A DNA stretch of 64,000 nt from Thermostichus vulcanus str. 'Rupite'. GTDB lineage: Bacteria; Cyanobacteriota; Cyanobacteriia; Thermostichales; Thermostichaceae. Positions 25,773-33,923 of this stretch are shown piece after piece. The stretch spans positions 117,337 to 181,336 of the forward strand of contig NZ_JAFIRA010000002.1 of NCBI RefSeq assembly GCF_022848905.1. The letters run 5' to 3'. Made by a program: the position numbers and the translations under genes. Below the pieces are notes generated by a model. The model was given only the letters and a program-made list of their open reading frames with translations. It was not told the origin of the DNA and did no database searches. Position 1 is the first letter of the stretch. Every line of letters begins with the position of its first letter.

Positions 25773-26642
25773 ATGTGCCCCGCCTCTTCCCCGCTCTCCT
25801 CATCCCCTCCACCCTGGATTATGGGAGTCTTGAATGTAACCCCCGACAGCTTCTCTGACGGTGGACGATTCAAGGCTCCTGAGGTAGCTATTGCTACTGG
25901 ACGAACCCTACTGGCGGAGGGTGCCCATCTCTTGGATATAGGGGGAGAATCTACAGCCCCTGGCCGTCAGCCTCTTGAAGCGGAAGAAGAGCTGGCCCGC
26001 ATTGAGCCGGTGGTGCAGGCTTTGGCCGGTGAGGCTTTTCTCTCGATTGATACCTATCATTCCAAGACAGCCGCCCGCTGCTTGGCTCTGGGTGCCCGTA
26101 TGATTAACGATACCTCTGCCTTACAGGCTGACCCGAAGCTGGCCGATGTGGTGCGGGAACATCAGGCGTTCCTGGTGTTGATGCATGCCAAAGATGCACC
26201 TTTGCCCCACGTCACTCCTACTGAGCGGCACTATCAGGATGTGGTTGGTGAAGTCGGGGATTTTCTCGCCCGGCGGGTTGATTATGCCTTAGCTCAAGGA
26301 ATCCCGGTGGAGCGGCTGATACTGGATCCCGGTTGGGGAGCTTTTTTGAGCCATAACCCAGAGTATACGTTCGAACTGCTGCGCGGGTTGGAGAGGCTGG
26401 TAACCCGCTTTCACCCCATCCCCATTCTGGTAGCCATCTCCCGCAAGGGAGCCCTTAAAGTACCCCTAGCAGAACGGGATCCCCTCTCCCAATTGGTGGC
26501 TCTGATTGCTGTGGCTCGCGGGGCACTCTATGTGCGTACCCACGCCCCCAAAATGATGGCCCAGTTTCTAGAAGTAAGCCAGCAGTGCGGTTGGCCTCTG
26601 CCGGGACTTTCAAGCTTTCAAGAAAGAGTGAACCGGAGTTAA
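25773..26642 (+). CDS. folP: Dihydropteroate synthase
   Basis: A protein of 289 residues that condenses a pterin pyrophosphate with p-aminobenzoate in folate synthesis. The TIM-barrel signatures are present: IMGVLNVTPDSFSDGGRF, LLDIGGESTAPGRQP, SIDTYHSKTA, MINDTSAL, LILDPGWGAF and AISRKGAL. The last strand reads VRTHAPKMMAQF where most DHPS have RVHDV, so that site is divergent. It is convergent with folK (8 bp between ends), which supports a folate role. The start ATG at 25773 precedes a Ser/Pro-rich leader of 14 residues; a shorter product is possible. Confidence 0.85.
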   Translation: MCPASSPLSSSPPPWIMGVLNVTPDSFSDGGRFKAPEVAIATGRTLLAEGAHLLDIGGESTAPGRQPLEAEEELARIEPVVQALAGEAFLSIDTYHSKTAARCLALGARMINDTSALQADPKLADVVREHQAFLVLMHAKDAPLPHVTPTERHYQDVVGEVGDFLARRVDYALAQGIPVERLILDPGWGAFLSHNPEYTFELLRGLERLVTRFHPIPILVAISRKGALKVPLAERDPLSQLVALIAVARGALYVRTHAPKMMAQFLEVSQQCGWPLPGLSSFQERVNRS

Positions 26643-26650
26643 AGGGATCC

Positions 26651-27142
26651 CTAGCTTTGGGGGAGATTTGTTAAAAGTTCAGCAGCCGTCCGCCCCAGGA
26701 TCGGGTGGCGCCAGTCCGGCCAAAGCTCACACAAAGGGCCGAGGACAAAATCTCGTTCGTGCATACGCGGGTGGGGAAGGATGGGACAGGCCGGTGGTAG
26801 ACGCACCTTGTCTTCCATCGCCACAAGGTCGAGATCCAGAAGACGGGGCTGCCAAGGCAAAAGCTCGTGGCTGCGGTCACGACCCAGCGCTTGCTCGATA
26901 CGGTGCAAGACACTTAGAAGGGCTTCTGGCTCAAGAGCTGTTGCCAAGATAACGACGCCATTGAGATAGGGCGGCTGCTCCCGCACGGGATCGCTCGGAT
27001 GCACAAGCGCGGGCGTTGTAATCCAACGGGAACGGGCCAGGATTGGGCCAGCTTCCCGTTCCAGCAGGGCGAGTGCCGTTTCAAAAGCATGTCGCGGTCG
27101 GCCCAGATTGGCACCCAGGGCAACGATGGCGCGGCAGTCCAC
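26651..27142 (-). CDS. folK: 2-amino-4-hydroxy-6-hydroxymethyldihydropteridine pyrophosphokinase
   Basis: A protein of 163 residues that makes the pyrophosphorylated pterin used by FolP. VALGANLGRPRHAFE at the N-terminus, YLNGVVILATALEPEALL, LPWQPRLLDLDLVAMEDK (the PRxxDLD metal-binding motif) and LPHPRMHERDFVLGPLCEL are all HPPK landmarks. The start is GTG at 27142. It is convergent with folP. Confidence 0.9.
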   Translation of the reverse strand: MDCRAIVALGANLGRPRHAFETALALLEREAGPILARSRWITTPALVHPSDPVREQPPYLNGVVILATALEPEALLSVLHRIEQALGRDRSHELLPWQPRLLDLDLVAMEDKVRLPPACPILPHPRMHERDFVLGPLCELWPDWRHPILGRTAAELLTNLPQS

Positions 27143-27189
27143 TGTACTGTGCTAATCCTCAGAATATGCTAATCCTCAGAATACAAGCC

Positions 27190-27345
27190 TACAGCCCTTT
27201 GCCCCAAGGGGCTGCCCTACGGCATGCCGTTGCTCCGCAACACTGTCGCAATGACAGGAAGGGGCCAACGGAACCTTCCCCGAACAACGCCTCTTGTCCT
27301 ACGGAGAACCCAGAGGGTCAGGGCGGTAACTCCCCCGGAGCGACT
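27190..27345 (+). repeat. MITE-like interspersed repeat, truncated copy R2
   Basis: It starts with TACAGCCCTTTGCCCC and continues with ACAACGCCTCTTGTCCTACG, GAACCCAGAGGGTCAG and GGCGGTAACTCC, parallel to the interior of R6. No right-hand AAAGGGCTGTA end is visible, so this copy seems broken. The right boundary is approximate. It directly precedes the 5'-truncated open frame at 27357. Confidence 0.5.
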
Positions 27346-27356
27346 CGCATCCACTC

Positions 27357-27632
27357 TTGGGCGTCTGGGTGGCGGATATATACCGGGTGATTGCTGATTT
27401 GCTGCTGCAGAAAGTGTTGTGCCCGTTTGAGGAGCGGCTTGTGCAAGAAACAGGAGAGGCCGGCATCCGTCTGCGGGGTTCGGTACACTGCCTACGGTGG
27501 TTTACCTGTGTGATGTTGGAAATGGGGTTTCCCTGGCAGATTGTGCAGCCTCAAGAACTGTGGCAGGAGGTGGAACAGTTACACCATCACCTTGGGCAAA
27601 TGTTGGCCACTTCAAGAATTGACTCTGGTTAG
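27357..27632 (+). pseudogene. Possible C-terminal remnant of a WYL-type regulator
   Basis: A 91-codon open frame with only a TTG start. IRLRGSVHCLRWFTCVML, then GFPWQIVQPQELWQEVEQL, has the shape of the C-terminal extension of WYL/DeoR-type regulators (a strand, then a 'W..G....V..P..L' helix). No DNA-binding domain precedes it; repeat R2 lies directly upstream. I read it as a 3' fragment left after the repeat inserted. A short real gene cannot be excluded. Confidence 0.3.
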
Positions 27633-27720
27633 CCATTCTCAGTACAGGAGAAGCTTACGAAAACCAGCGTAAAGCCCCCGGTTTCTAACCGGGGGATATA
27701 AGCGCACAGGCTGAATTGAT

Positions 27721-27795
27721 TCAGCCGTGGTGTGGGTCGTTGATGTATTCCAACACCTTTCCAACCGAATGCCGATAATGCTTGTACTCTGTCAT
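27721..27795 (-). pseudogene. tnpA: Vestigial tnpA (internally deleted Y1 transposase)
   Basis: A 24-codon frame divergent from tnpB, the position of tnpA in IS605-type elements. The first 11 residues, MTEYKHYRHSV, match the start of IS200/IS605 TnpA proteins. They are followed directly by GKVLEYINDPHHG, which resembles the C-terminal helix that carries the family end. The HUH motif and catalytic Tyr are gone. Copies 2 and 3 lack this whole segment (their leader is 86 bp shorter). Confidence 0.55.
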
Positions 27796-27839
27796 GTAGA
27801 TAACGGCGAAGCATCTACAGGAATAGTACAATAGCCCCC

Positions 27840-29012
27840 ATGAAACGGGTCACCACCACACTCAAGCTCAAGTTTCTTGATCTCAACGCGGTCAAAGCAG
27901 AGATGTTTGCCCAGACGGTTTGGGCGACAACCGCACTGGCAAACGAACTGCTCCGCATCAGTCCAAAGGAACGAAAAGCATTAACAACCGCCAAAGTGGT
28001 GACACCCCTCAAGTCGGCCCTCTCCAACCAGGTGATTCGTGTCCTGAAGGGGAAAGCCGGCCAGCGGGTCAAGCACTTCAAAGTGTTCTGGCCAGAGGTC
28101 AACAACCAAAACTGGAAGCTGCACAAAGTAGGTAGCACCTACTCAGTGAGCTTCCCCACGATTCAGGGTGACAAGCGGGTTCCCCTTGAGGTTGGCAGTT
28201 CCTACTATGCCGAGCGTCTTGAGCGCATCCTGGCCGAGCAGGATTGTGAACGGGGAACCTTGAAACTGATGCAAATACGTGGGGTTTGGTATGCTGTTCT
28301 GTCTATCACTTGGGATGTTCCCGAAGTGAAGAGTACGGAGCGGTTAGGTGTTGACCGGGGGCAGAACCGTTTGGCAGTGGCGGCCACCCGTTGGGGTCGG
28401 GCGGTGTTTTTTGGGGGTGGAGAGGTAGCCTATCGTCGTCGGCGTTTCCAGAAGCGTCGTGCCCAGTTGCAACAGGCGGGTAAATACCGAGCACTCAAGC
28501 GACTGGAGCGCAAAGAAGCCCGTTGGATGAGGGCAGTCAACCACACCGTTAGCCGCCGCATTGTGCGGTTTGCCAAGGCGGTGAATGCGGATGTGTGGAT
28601 GGAAGACCTCTCGGGTATTCGCCAATCCAGACAGAGCCAGAAGGCGCGTTCGGATGCCGGGAAATCGCGCCATACCTGGTCGTACTACGACCTGGAGTGG
28701 AAGGTTGCCTACAAGCTGGAAATGGCGGGTAGGACGCTGCACAAGCGTCCGGCTGCCTACACATCCAAAATCGACCACCGCACGGGGTTATTGGGTAAAC
28801 GAGTTGGGCATCTGTTCACCGGGCAGGACGGGTATTGCTGTGATGCCGACTGGAACGCGGCTATGAACCTAGCCCAGTGGGACGGATTCGCGTGTCCTCT
28901 GAGTCTAAAAGAAGCCGTATCTGTAATGGGTGCGGTCGGCTCAGGGGATGGGGTACTTGGCAATCCCCTGAACTCCATGAATACCTTGCGGCTTCAAGCT
29001 GTGGGGGGCTAG
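27840..29012 (+). CDS. tnpB: TnpB RNA-guided nuclease of IS605 family, zinc-ribbon-less, copy 1
   Basis: A protein of 390 residues. RuvC residues are Asp172 (RLGVDRGQNRLAVAA), Glu255 (DVWMEDLSGIR) and Asp337 (YCCDADWNAA). Where typical TnpB has CxxC...CxxC after TS, this one has TSKIDHRTGLLGKRVGHLF, so the first cysteine pair is missing and only a CC remains. The N-terminal part (about 1-165) fits the WED/REC-like region. TnpB uses an omega RNA from the element's right end to cut the empty donor site. The C-terminus reaches to 39 bp before the element end. It is about 95% identical in protein to copies 2 and 3 by eye but lacks their 9-residue inserts. Confidence 0.85.
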   Translation: MKRVTTTLKLKFLDLNAVKAEMFAQTVWATTALANELLRISPKERKALTTAKVVTPLKSALSNQVIRVLKGKAGQRVKHFKVFWPEVNNQNWKLHKVGSTYSVSFPTIQGDKRVPLEVGSSYYAERLERILAEQDCERGTLKLMQIRGVWYAVLSITWDVPEVKSTERLGVDRGQNRLAVAATRWGRAVFFGGGEVAYRRRRFQKRRAQLQQAGKYRALKRLERKEARWMRAVNHTVSRRIVRFAKAVNADVWMEDLSGIRQSRQSQKARSDAGKSRHTWSYYDLEWKVAYKLEMAGRTLHKRPAAYTSKIDHRTGLLGKRVGHLFTGQDGYCCDADWNAAMNLAQWDGFACPLSLKEAVSVMGAVGSGDGVLGNPLNSMNTLRLQAVGG

Positions 29013-29071
29013 AAGGGAGAATCCCCCGGTTTCTAACCGGGGGAGTGTCAAAACCTGCTGCAAGAAATGGC
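28905..29071 (+). ncRNA. Predicted omega RNA with guide, copy 1
   Basis: By analogy with ISDra2/IS200-IS605 systems the RNA overlaps the 3' end of tnpB and the right end. Visible elements are the terminal hairpin CCCCCGGTT/AACCGGGGG (29024-29044) and then AGTGTCAA, after which the guide would be host sequence AACCTGCTGCAAGAAATGG from 29052. The 5' boundary is a guess. Confidence 0.45.
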
Positions 29072-31031
29072 CCAGTGCAGTTACACACTCCTGATCCTCA
29101 AAGAGGAGGTCTCGTCGCTGCTGAATCTGAGTAGCCATGTGGTGACGGAACTCTGGATTGGATCCCAGTTGTATGGCTAAATCCTCATAGCTTGAGAGGT
29201 CTGGGGCGATCAGAGCGGTCAAACCCATTCTTTTCAGCATGGCGTAGGTATGCCGACCTCGCATCAGTTTCCCAGGACAGGTAATCACAGGCAAACCCAT
29301 CGCAATAGCCTCCAGAGTGGTGATCCCTCCCGACCAACCGTAGGAATCCAGCATCACGTCGGCACAGCGATTCAAATCCAAATAGGCTTCATAATCTAAT
29401 TGGGGCAATATCAAGCAATGCTTATCTAAACTCAGCTCGTAAGCAGAGAAAACGTTGGCTAAACGCTGACGAAATTTCTCAGCAATAGCCCTATTGGGCA
29501 GGGCTAAAAAGACAAACTGGGCAGTCGGCACCCGCTTGGCAATAGCGGCAAATAGATAATCATACTGTGGAAGATACTTACCCAAATATTGGCAAGTCAG
29601 ATAGACAACCGCATCTTTCCGTAAGCCAAAATCTGTACGGTAGCGATTTTGTTTTGGTAAAGCTGGCTTTTCAAAACAAGTTCCCAAATGGGGCAACCGG
29701 ATCAATGTCTCACTGTAGTGCTCTTGCCCATTGTCTGGCTCCATTAAATCGCTGGAGAGAAAGTAGTCAATGGTAGAGAGACCGGAAGTTACTGGATGTG
29801 CCCAGGTGGAACATTGCACCGGAGCCAAGCGTAACGAAGCCAATTGCAAAATAAGAGGGGATAAGCCAATCTCCAGATACACCAGAACGTCTAACTGATC
29901 TTGCAAAACCTGGGTTGCTACTGCTTCAAGGCCGGCTGGGATATGACGAAAAGTATCAGCATATTGACGATACAACTCTGTCATGAAATCGGTTTTGGGA
30001 TCCACATGGTAGGCAAAAATCTTAAATTTCCTATCAATCCTATCAGGGTTAGCCTGATTGGTGCTCAAATCCGCATTCAAATGAGCATTCAAGTACTTTA
30101 CCCAGCCCAGGGACAGGCGACTGTAGGAACATGCTCGCATGGAGTCTGAAAGGAACCCTACCCGAATGGGATCCCCTTTGGAGCGAGACCTTGGAGGTGG
30201 CGGAGAACTCCATTCAGGATAACAGGCTTTTACAATGCTTTGAACAAAATTGGCATATTTTCTTTGTAGCTCAATGTCATTAAAGCCTTGATATTGTAAG
30301 TAATGATTGGTTCCTAAACCAGAAGCTGACAAGGCAGTTTTCTGTTGCTCTTGAGTCTCTAGAGGAGTTTCCTCAATCAAAATATCTAAATGTTTAATGA
30401 ACCGTGAACGAAAGTACTCAAGTTCTTGTTCATTCTGATAGACAGCAGGTAGATAGAGATGATAAAACCATCTGGCTTGTGCTAGGTCGGGATCCAAAAT
30501 CAGGGCTTGTTCAAGATGACTGAGGGCAACAGAATGTTCACCTTGATCCCGACAAGCAATCGCCAAATAGAGATGCACCTCTGCCAAAGGGATCCCGCTT
30601 TGTGATGGGTGATGACCTAACAGTGAGTTAAGCAGTGGGATTGCTTCTTCGCTTCGTCTTAGATTTAATAAGAGTTTACTTGCTTGAAAAGCTGATGTAA
30701 GAGCCTGAGGATTGAGTTGAAGACTTTTTTGATAACAAGACAAGGCATTCTCAAGTTGACCCAGAGACTCATAAACAACGCCCAAATTGTGGTGGTAGAG
30801 AGCAACTTGAGGGTTTTGCTCAATCGCCGATTCGATTAAAGAAGCGGCCAGCTCCAGTTCACCCAATGCCTGAGAGACTGTTCCCAACAGATGCAGAGCA
30901 TCCGCCTGTTCAGGATATTCAGCCAAAATTTCTAGGTATATTGCTTCGGCCTGCTGGAGTTCCCCTGCTTGTTGCGCTTGGATGCCCTTGAGGAGCCTCT
31001 CTTGCACAGACGGAAGGGTAGGTTCTTGCAT
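28941..31031 (-). CDS. TPR / O-GlcNAc transferase-like (GT41) protein, C-terminus rewritten by IS
   Basis: A protein of 696 residues as it stands. TPR repeats cover about 5-190 (AEAIYLEILAEYPEQADALH, NPQVALYHHNLGVVYESLGQ). The C-terminal half is a GT41 catalytic region: RVGFLSDSMRACSY, CSTWAHPVTSGLSTIDYFLS, DVLVYLEIGLS, LDSYGWSGGITTLEAIAMGL and the VITCPGKLMRGRHTYAML donor-binding block. It probably glycosylates proteins or glycans; the substrate is unknown. After FLQQV the reading frame enters IS copy 1 and takes 36 IS-encoded residues (LPRLETGGFSLLAPH...). Removing the IS gives ...FLQQVVSFSCTENG and a stop at 27629-27631, probably the original end. The start is ATG at 31031. Confidence 0.8.
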   Translation of the reverse strand: MQEPTLPSVQERLLKGIQAQQAGELQQAEAIYLEILAEYPEQADALHLLGTVSQALGELELAASLIESAIEQNPQVALYHHNLGVVYESLGQLENALSCYQKSLQLNPQALTSAFQASKLLLNLRRSEEAIPLLNSLLGHHPSQSGIPLAEVHLYLAIACRDQGEHSVALSHLEQALILDPDLAQARWFYHLYLPAVYQNEQELEYFRSRFIKHLDILIEETPLETQEQQKTALSASGLGTNHYLQYQGFNDIELQRKYANFVQSIVKACYPEWSSPPPPRSRSKGDPIRVGFLSDSMRACSYSRLSLGWVKYLNAHLNADLSTNQANPDRIDRKFKIFAYHVDPKTDFMTELYRQYADTFRHIPAGLEAVATQVLQDQLDVLVYLEIGLSPLILQLASLRLAPVQCSTWAHPVTSGLSTIDYFLSSDLMEPDNGQEHYSETLIRLPHLGTCFEKPALPKQNRYRTDFGLRKDAVVYLTCQYLGKYLPQYDYLFAAIAKRVPTAQFVFLALPNRAIAEKFRQRLANVFSAYELSLDKHCLILPQLDYEAYLDLNRCADVMLDSYGWSGGITTLEAIAMGLPVITCPGKLMRGRHTYAMLKRMGLTALIAPDLSSYEDLAIQLGSNPEFRHHMATQIQQRRDLLFEDQECVTALGHFLQQVLTLPRLETGGFSLLAPHSLKPQGIHGVQGIAKYPIP

Positions 31032-31064
31032 TCAGTCCTGGCCTAATATCCACCTTTAACAGGT

Positions 31065-32630
31065 TTACCCCAAATCCACAGCCACCCGATGGGCACAGGC
31101 AAACCCGGAGAAGGCCACCGCATTCAGCCCCTGGCCGGGAAAGGTGCTATCGCCCACACAGTACAAATCGGGGATCGCGGTACGGTTAAAGGGCATCCCC
31201 AACAACCCCCAGGGATCCTGACTGGGGATTGGGCCATAGGTACCGTTGACGCGGCCCAAAAAACGGCGGTGGCTGCGGGGGGTACCGACTTCCCTCAGCT
31301 CGATATGGGATCCCAACTGGGGCCAGATGCGTTCCAAGCGCTGGATTAAACGGTCTGCAGCCTGTTGCTTGCGCTGTTGGTATTCGGCTGGGCTTAGCCC
31401 TTGCCAAGTCTGCATCCAACTGGGGGTAAAGGCATGCACGATGTGCCGACCTGGGGGGGCTAGGTCAGGATCCAACAGGGTAGGGATGGAGACAAAAATT
31501 GTGCCCTGTTCCGCTTCCATGGAGTCCCAATCTTCCAACAGGATGTGGTGACAATCCCGCTCACCGGAAAGACCTTCTGCCCGCACCCCCAAGTGCAAAC
31601 TTAAAAAGCTGGGGGACTGTTGATAGCGGCTTTGCCAGCGTTGTTCTGCCTTCGGCAGGGATCCCGGCCACAGCTGCTCAAAGGTATCCCAGCGGGTAGC
31701 ATTGGAAATCACCTTACGGGCCAAGAGTTTCTCGCCAGTGGTTAGCTCCACCCCAATCGCCCGTCCTCGTTCCTCCAGAATCCGCCGTACTCGAGCTTTG
31801 TAACGAATTTGGCCGCCATGAGCCTCCAGCCCCTGCACCAACTTTTGGGCAATCTGCCCCACCCCTCCCTTCGGATAGTTGATGCCGCCGTAGTGCCGGT
31901 CGCAAAACACCATACCTCCATTGATCATGGGGGTGCGATCCGCCGGGACCACCGACCAGCAGTAGCACTCCATGTCGATAAAACGCAGCAAATTGGGATC
32001 CCGTAAGTAGCGCCGTGCCACCTGACCGACATTCACCGGCAAATACCGCGCCAAGATCAAGCAGCCTAGGGGATGACCCACAAACGACCGCCACAGGTAG
32101 CCTAGCTCTTCCAACGAGAGCAGCTCCATCGCGTTCAGGCTGTTGAAAATCGGCCACATGGCATCGTAAAAGCGGCGGATCCCGGCTCTCTCAGAGGGGA
32201 AATAGGCGGACAACTCCTGCAAAAACCGCTCGTAATCCCGATGCACCCGTGGATTCAACCCATGGGGCAGGTGATAGGCGATCTGCACCGGGTCGGGGAC
32301 AGAATCCAACGATTGGCCCACCGCCGCCAGCGCCCGTGTCAGTAGGTTGGTGGTGCCCTGGCTGCCCAAACCAAAGATCATGGAAGCGCCGACATCAAAG
32401 CGGTAGGAGCCGTTGCCATTGGGATCCGGACGGTCAAAATAACCGGCACTCCCCCCCGGGATCAGATACTTTTCCAACACCAACACGCGGTATCCCTTGG
32501 CCGCCAACTGAGTGGCTGTGACCAAGCCGCCAATGCCAGAACCAATGACAAGGGCATCGAAAGAGGGTGGCTTTGGAGAGGAGGGGGAGCAATTCGGGAT
32601 AGTGGGTTGCAAAGAGGTCTGAAGAGACAT
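31065..32630 (-). CDS. crtH: Carotenoid isomerase (prolycopene isomerase)
   Basis: A protein of 521 residues, FAD-dependent, converting poly-cis lycopene to the all-trans form. The dinucleotide fold is VIGSGIGGLVTATQLAAKGY with VLEKYLIPGGSAGYF. CrtH-type landmarks are DVGASMIFGLG, MECYCWSVVPADRTPMINGG, CDRHYGGINYPKGGVGQI, SNATRWDTFEQLWPG and the C-terminal YCVGDSTFPGQGLNAVAFSG. The start at 32630 is preferred to 32663, whose extra residues are not conserved-looking. It is divergent from the Rieske oxygenase gene. Confidence 0.9.
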   Translation of the reverse strand: MSLQTSLQPTIPNCSPSSPKPPSFDALVIGSGIGGLVTATQLAAKGYRVLVLEKYLIPGGSAGYFDRPDPNGNGSYRFDVGASMIFGLGSQGTTNLLTRALAAVGQSLDSVPDPVQIAYHLPHGLNPRVHRDYERFLQELSAYFPSERAGIRRFYDAMWPIFNSLNAMELLSLEELGYLWRSFVGHPLGCLILARYLPVNVGQVARRYLRDPNLLRFIDMECYCWSVVPADRTPMINGGMVFCDRHYGGINYPKGGVGQIAQKLVQGLEAHGGQIRYKARVRRILEERGRAIGVELTTGEKLLARKVISNATRWDTFEQLWPGSLPKAEQRWQSRYQQSPSFLSLHLGVRAEGLSGERDCHHILLEDWDSMEAEQGTIFVSIPTLLDPDLAPPGRHIVHAFTPSWMQTWQGLSPAEYQQRKQQAADRLIQRLERIWPQLGSHIELREVGTPRSHRRFLGRVNGTYGPIPSQDPWGLLGMPFNRTAIPDLYCVGDSTFPGQGLNAVAFSGFACAHRVAVDLG

Positions 32631-32903
32631 GGTTTGGGTCAAGGGATCCCTCAAAACTGGCACTGGTCGCGTCAGCAGGACGGAGTCCGCACCAACATTC
32701 TCAACCTACCAGATGTGCAAAGGCTCCTCCCCTCACCAACGGGATCCCTTTTGGCTGGGTCATCAGTCATGATCCCTATGGAGTTTTTTATGGAGTTCTT
32801 TTCTGCTGGTGAGGATGAACTAGGGATTGTGGCACGGGCTACGGAACCAAGTTCACGAATTTGCTACATAGGATGCAGCTCATTTTTTGTTGATCGTTCT
32901 GCC

Positions 32904-33923
32904 ATGTTGGTGACTCAGCATCCTGTCTTTCGGCGCTTCTGGTACCCGGTGATGCCCCTGAGCCTGTTGAGGGAGGGATCCCCGCAACCTTTTGAACTTT
33001 TGGGGGAGAAGATTGTCCTTTGGCTGGATGAAGCCGGGCAACCGCAAGCCGCTGCGGATCGCTGTTGTCATCGATCGGCACAACTGTCTCGGGGGAGCGT
33101 CTGCGAGGGTCATATTCGCTGCCCTTACCATGGTTGGGAATTTGATGGCACGGGCGCTTGTGTCAAGGTGCCCCAATTGCAGGATCCCTCCCGTATCCCA
33201 GACAGCTATCGCATTCCCGCCTATCTCTGCCAGACCCGCTATGGCTATGCCTGGGTGTGTCTGCATCCCCAACCCCTACGCGGGATCCCGGTCATTCCGG
33301 AAGCGGAGGATCCCCGTTACCGTCTCATCCACGAGTTTTATGAGCGCTGGGAATGTGCGAGCTTGCGCATCTGTGAAAATGAGTTTGATGCCGCCCACAT
33401 CAGCTTTGTGCATCAATACACCTTCGGCAGCAAGGAAGATTTAGTACCCAGCCAGTTTGAGATCGAGGAGCTGGACTACGGCATCCGCAACCACACGGTG
33501 ATCGGGGTTACCAATCCAGAACTGCAGCAACACAACCTGGGCATTGCCTCCGCCAAAACCGAGCGCACCACCACCTTGATCTGGCATCTACCCTTCACCA
33601 ACCACATCCACATCCGCTACCCGAATGGCCGCAGCCATGTGATTGTCAATACCCCCACCCCGATTAACGACCGCGCCTCACAGGTGGTGCAGTTTTGTCT
33701 GCGCAACGACACCGAAGCCGAGACCCCGGCGGCAGAGGTTATCCGTTTCGACCGCGCCGTTACCCTAGAAGACAAAGCCATCTTGGAAACAACGGATCCC
33801 GATGTCCCCCTTACCCTCAGCGCCGAACAGCATATGTTCACCGATAAGCCTGGGATCCTGATGCGCAAACAATTGGCTGCCCTGATCAAAGCCCACGGTT
33901 CATCCTCAAACCAGATCTTCTAG
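32904..33923 (+). CDS. Rieske-type non-heme iron oxygenase
   Basis: A protein of 339 residues. The Rieske 2Fe-2S ligands are Cys54-x-His56 (DRCCHRSAQLSRG) and Cys73-x2-His76 (RCPYHGWEFDG). The catalytic mononuclear iron motif is seen in ENEFDAAHISFVHQ. The layout is that of ring-hydroxylating alpha subunits and the PaO/CAO-like oxygenases of phototrophs. Its divergent position next to crtH hints at pigment metabolism, but the substrate is not deducible. The open frame extends to 32607; the ATG at 32904 fits the usual distance before the Rieske domain. Its last 18 bp overlap the end of potB, which is convergent. Confidence 0.8.
   Translation: MLVTQHPVFRRFWYPVMPLSLLREGSPQPFELLGEKIVLWLDEAGQPQAAADRCCHRSAQLSRGSVCEGHIRCPYHGWEFDGTGACVKVPQLQDPSRIPDSYRIPAYLCQTRYGYAWVCLHPQPLRGIPVIPEAEDPRYRLIHEFYERWECASLRICENEFDAAHISFVHQYTFGSKEDLVPSQFEIEELDYGIRNHTVIGVTNPELQQHNLGIASAKTERTTTLIWHLPFTNHIHIRYPNGRSHVIVNTPTPINDRASQVVQFCLRNDTEAETPAAEVIRFDRAVTLEDKAILETTDPDVPLTLSAEQHMFTDKPGILMRKQLAALIKAHGSSSNQIF

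Larger units (their letters stand above)
27659..29051 (+). mobile_element. IS605-family tnpB element, copy 1
   Basis: An element of 1393 bp, inserted immediately 3' of TTAC with no target duplication. The left end carries a hairpin CCCCCGGTT-TCT-AACCGGGGG and a second hairpin around GCTGAATTGATTCAGC. The right end carries the same CCCCCGGTT...AACCGGGGG hairpin followed by AGTGTCAA. It contains an intact tnpB and, only in this copy, a divergent vestigial tnpA. The insertion lies at the 3' end of the OGT-like gene on the minus strand. Boundaries come from aligning the three copies. Confidence 0.85.
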
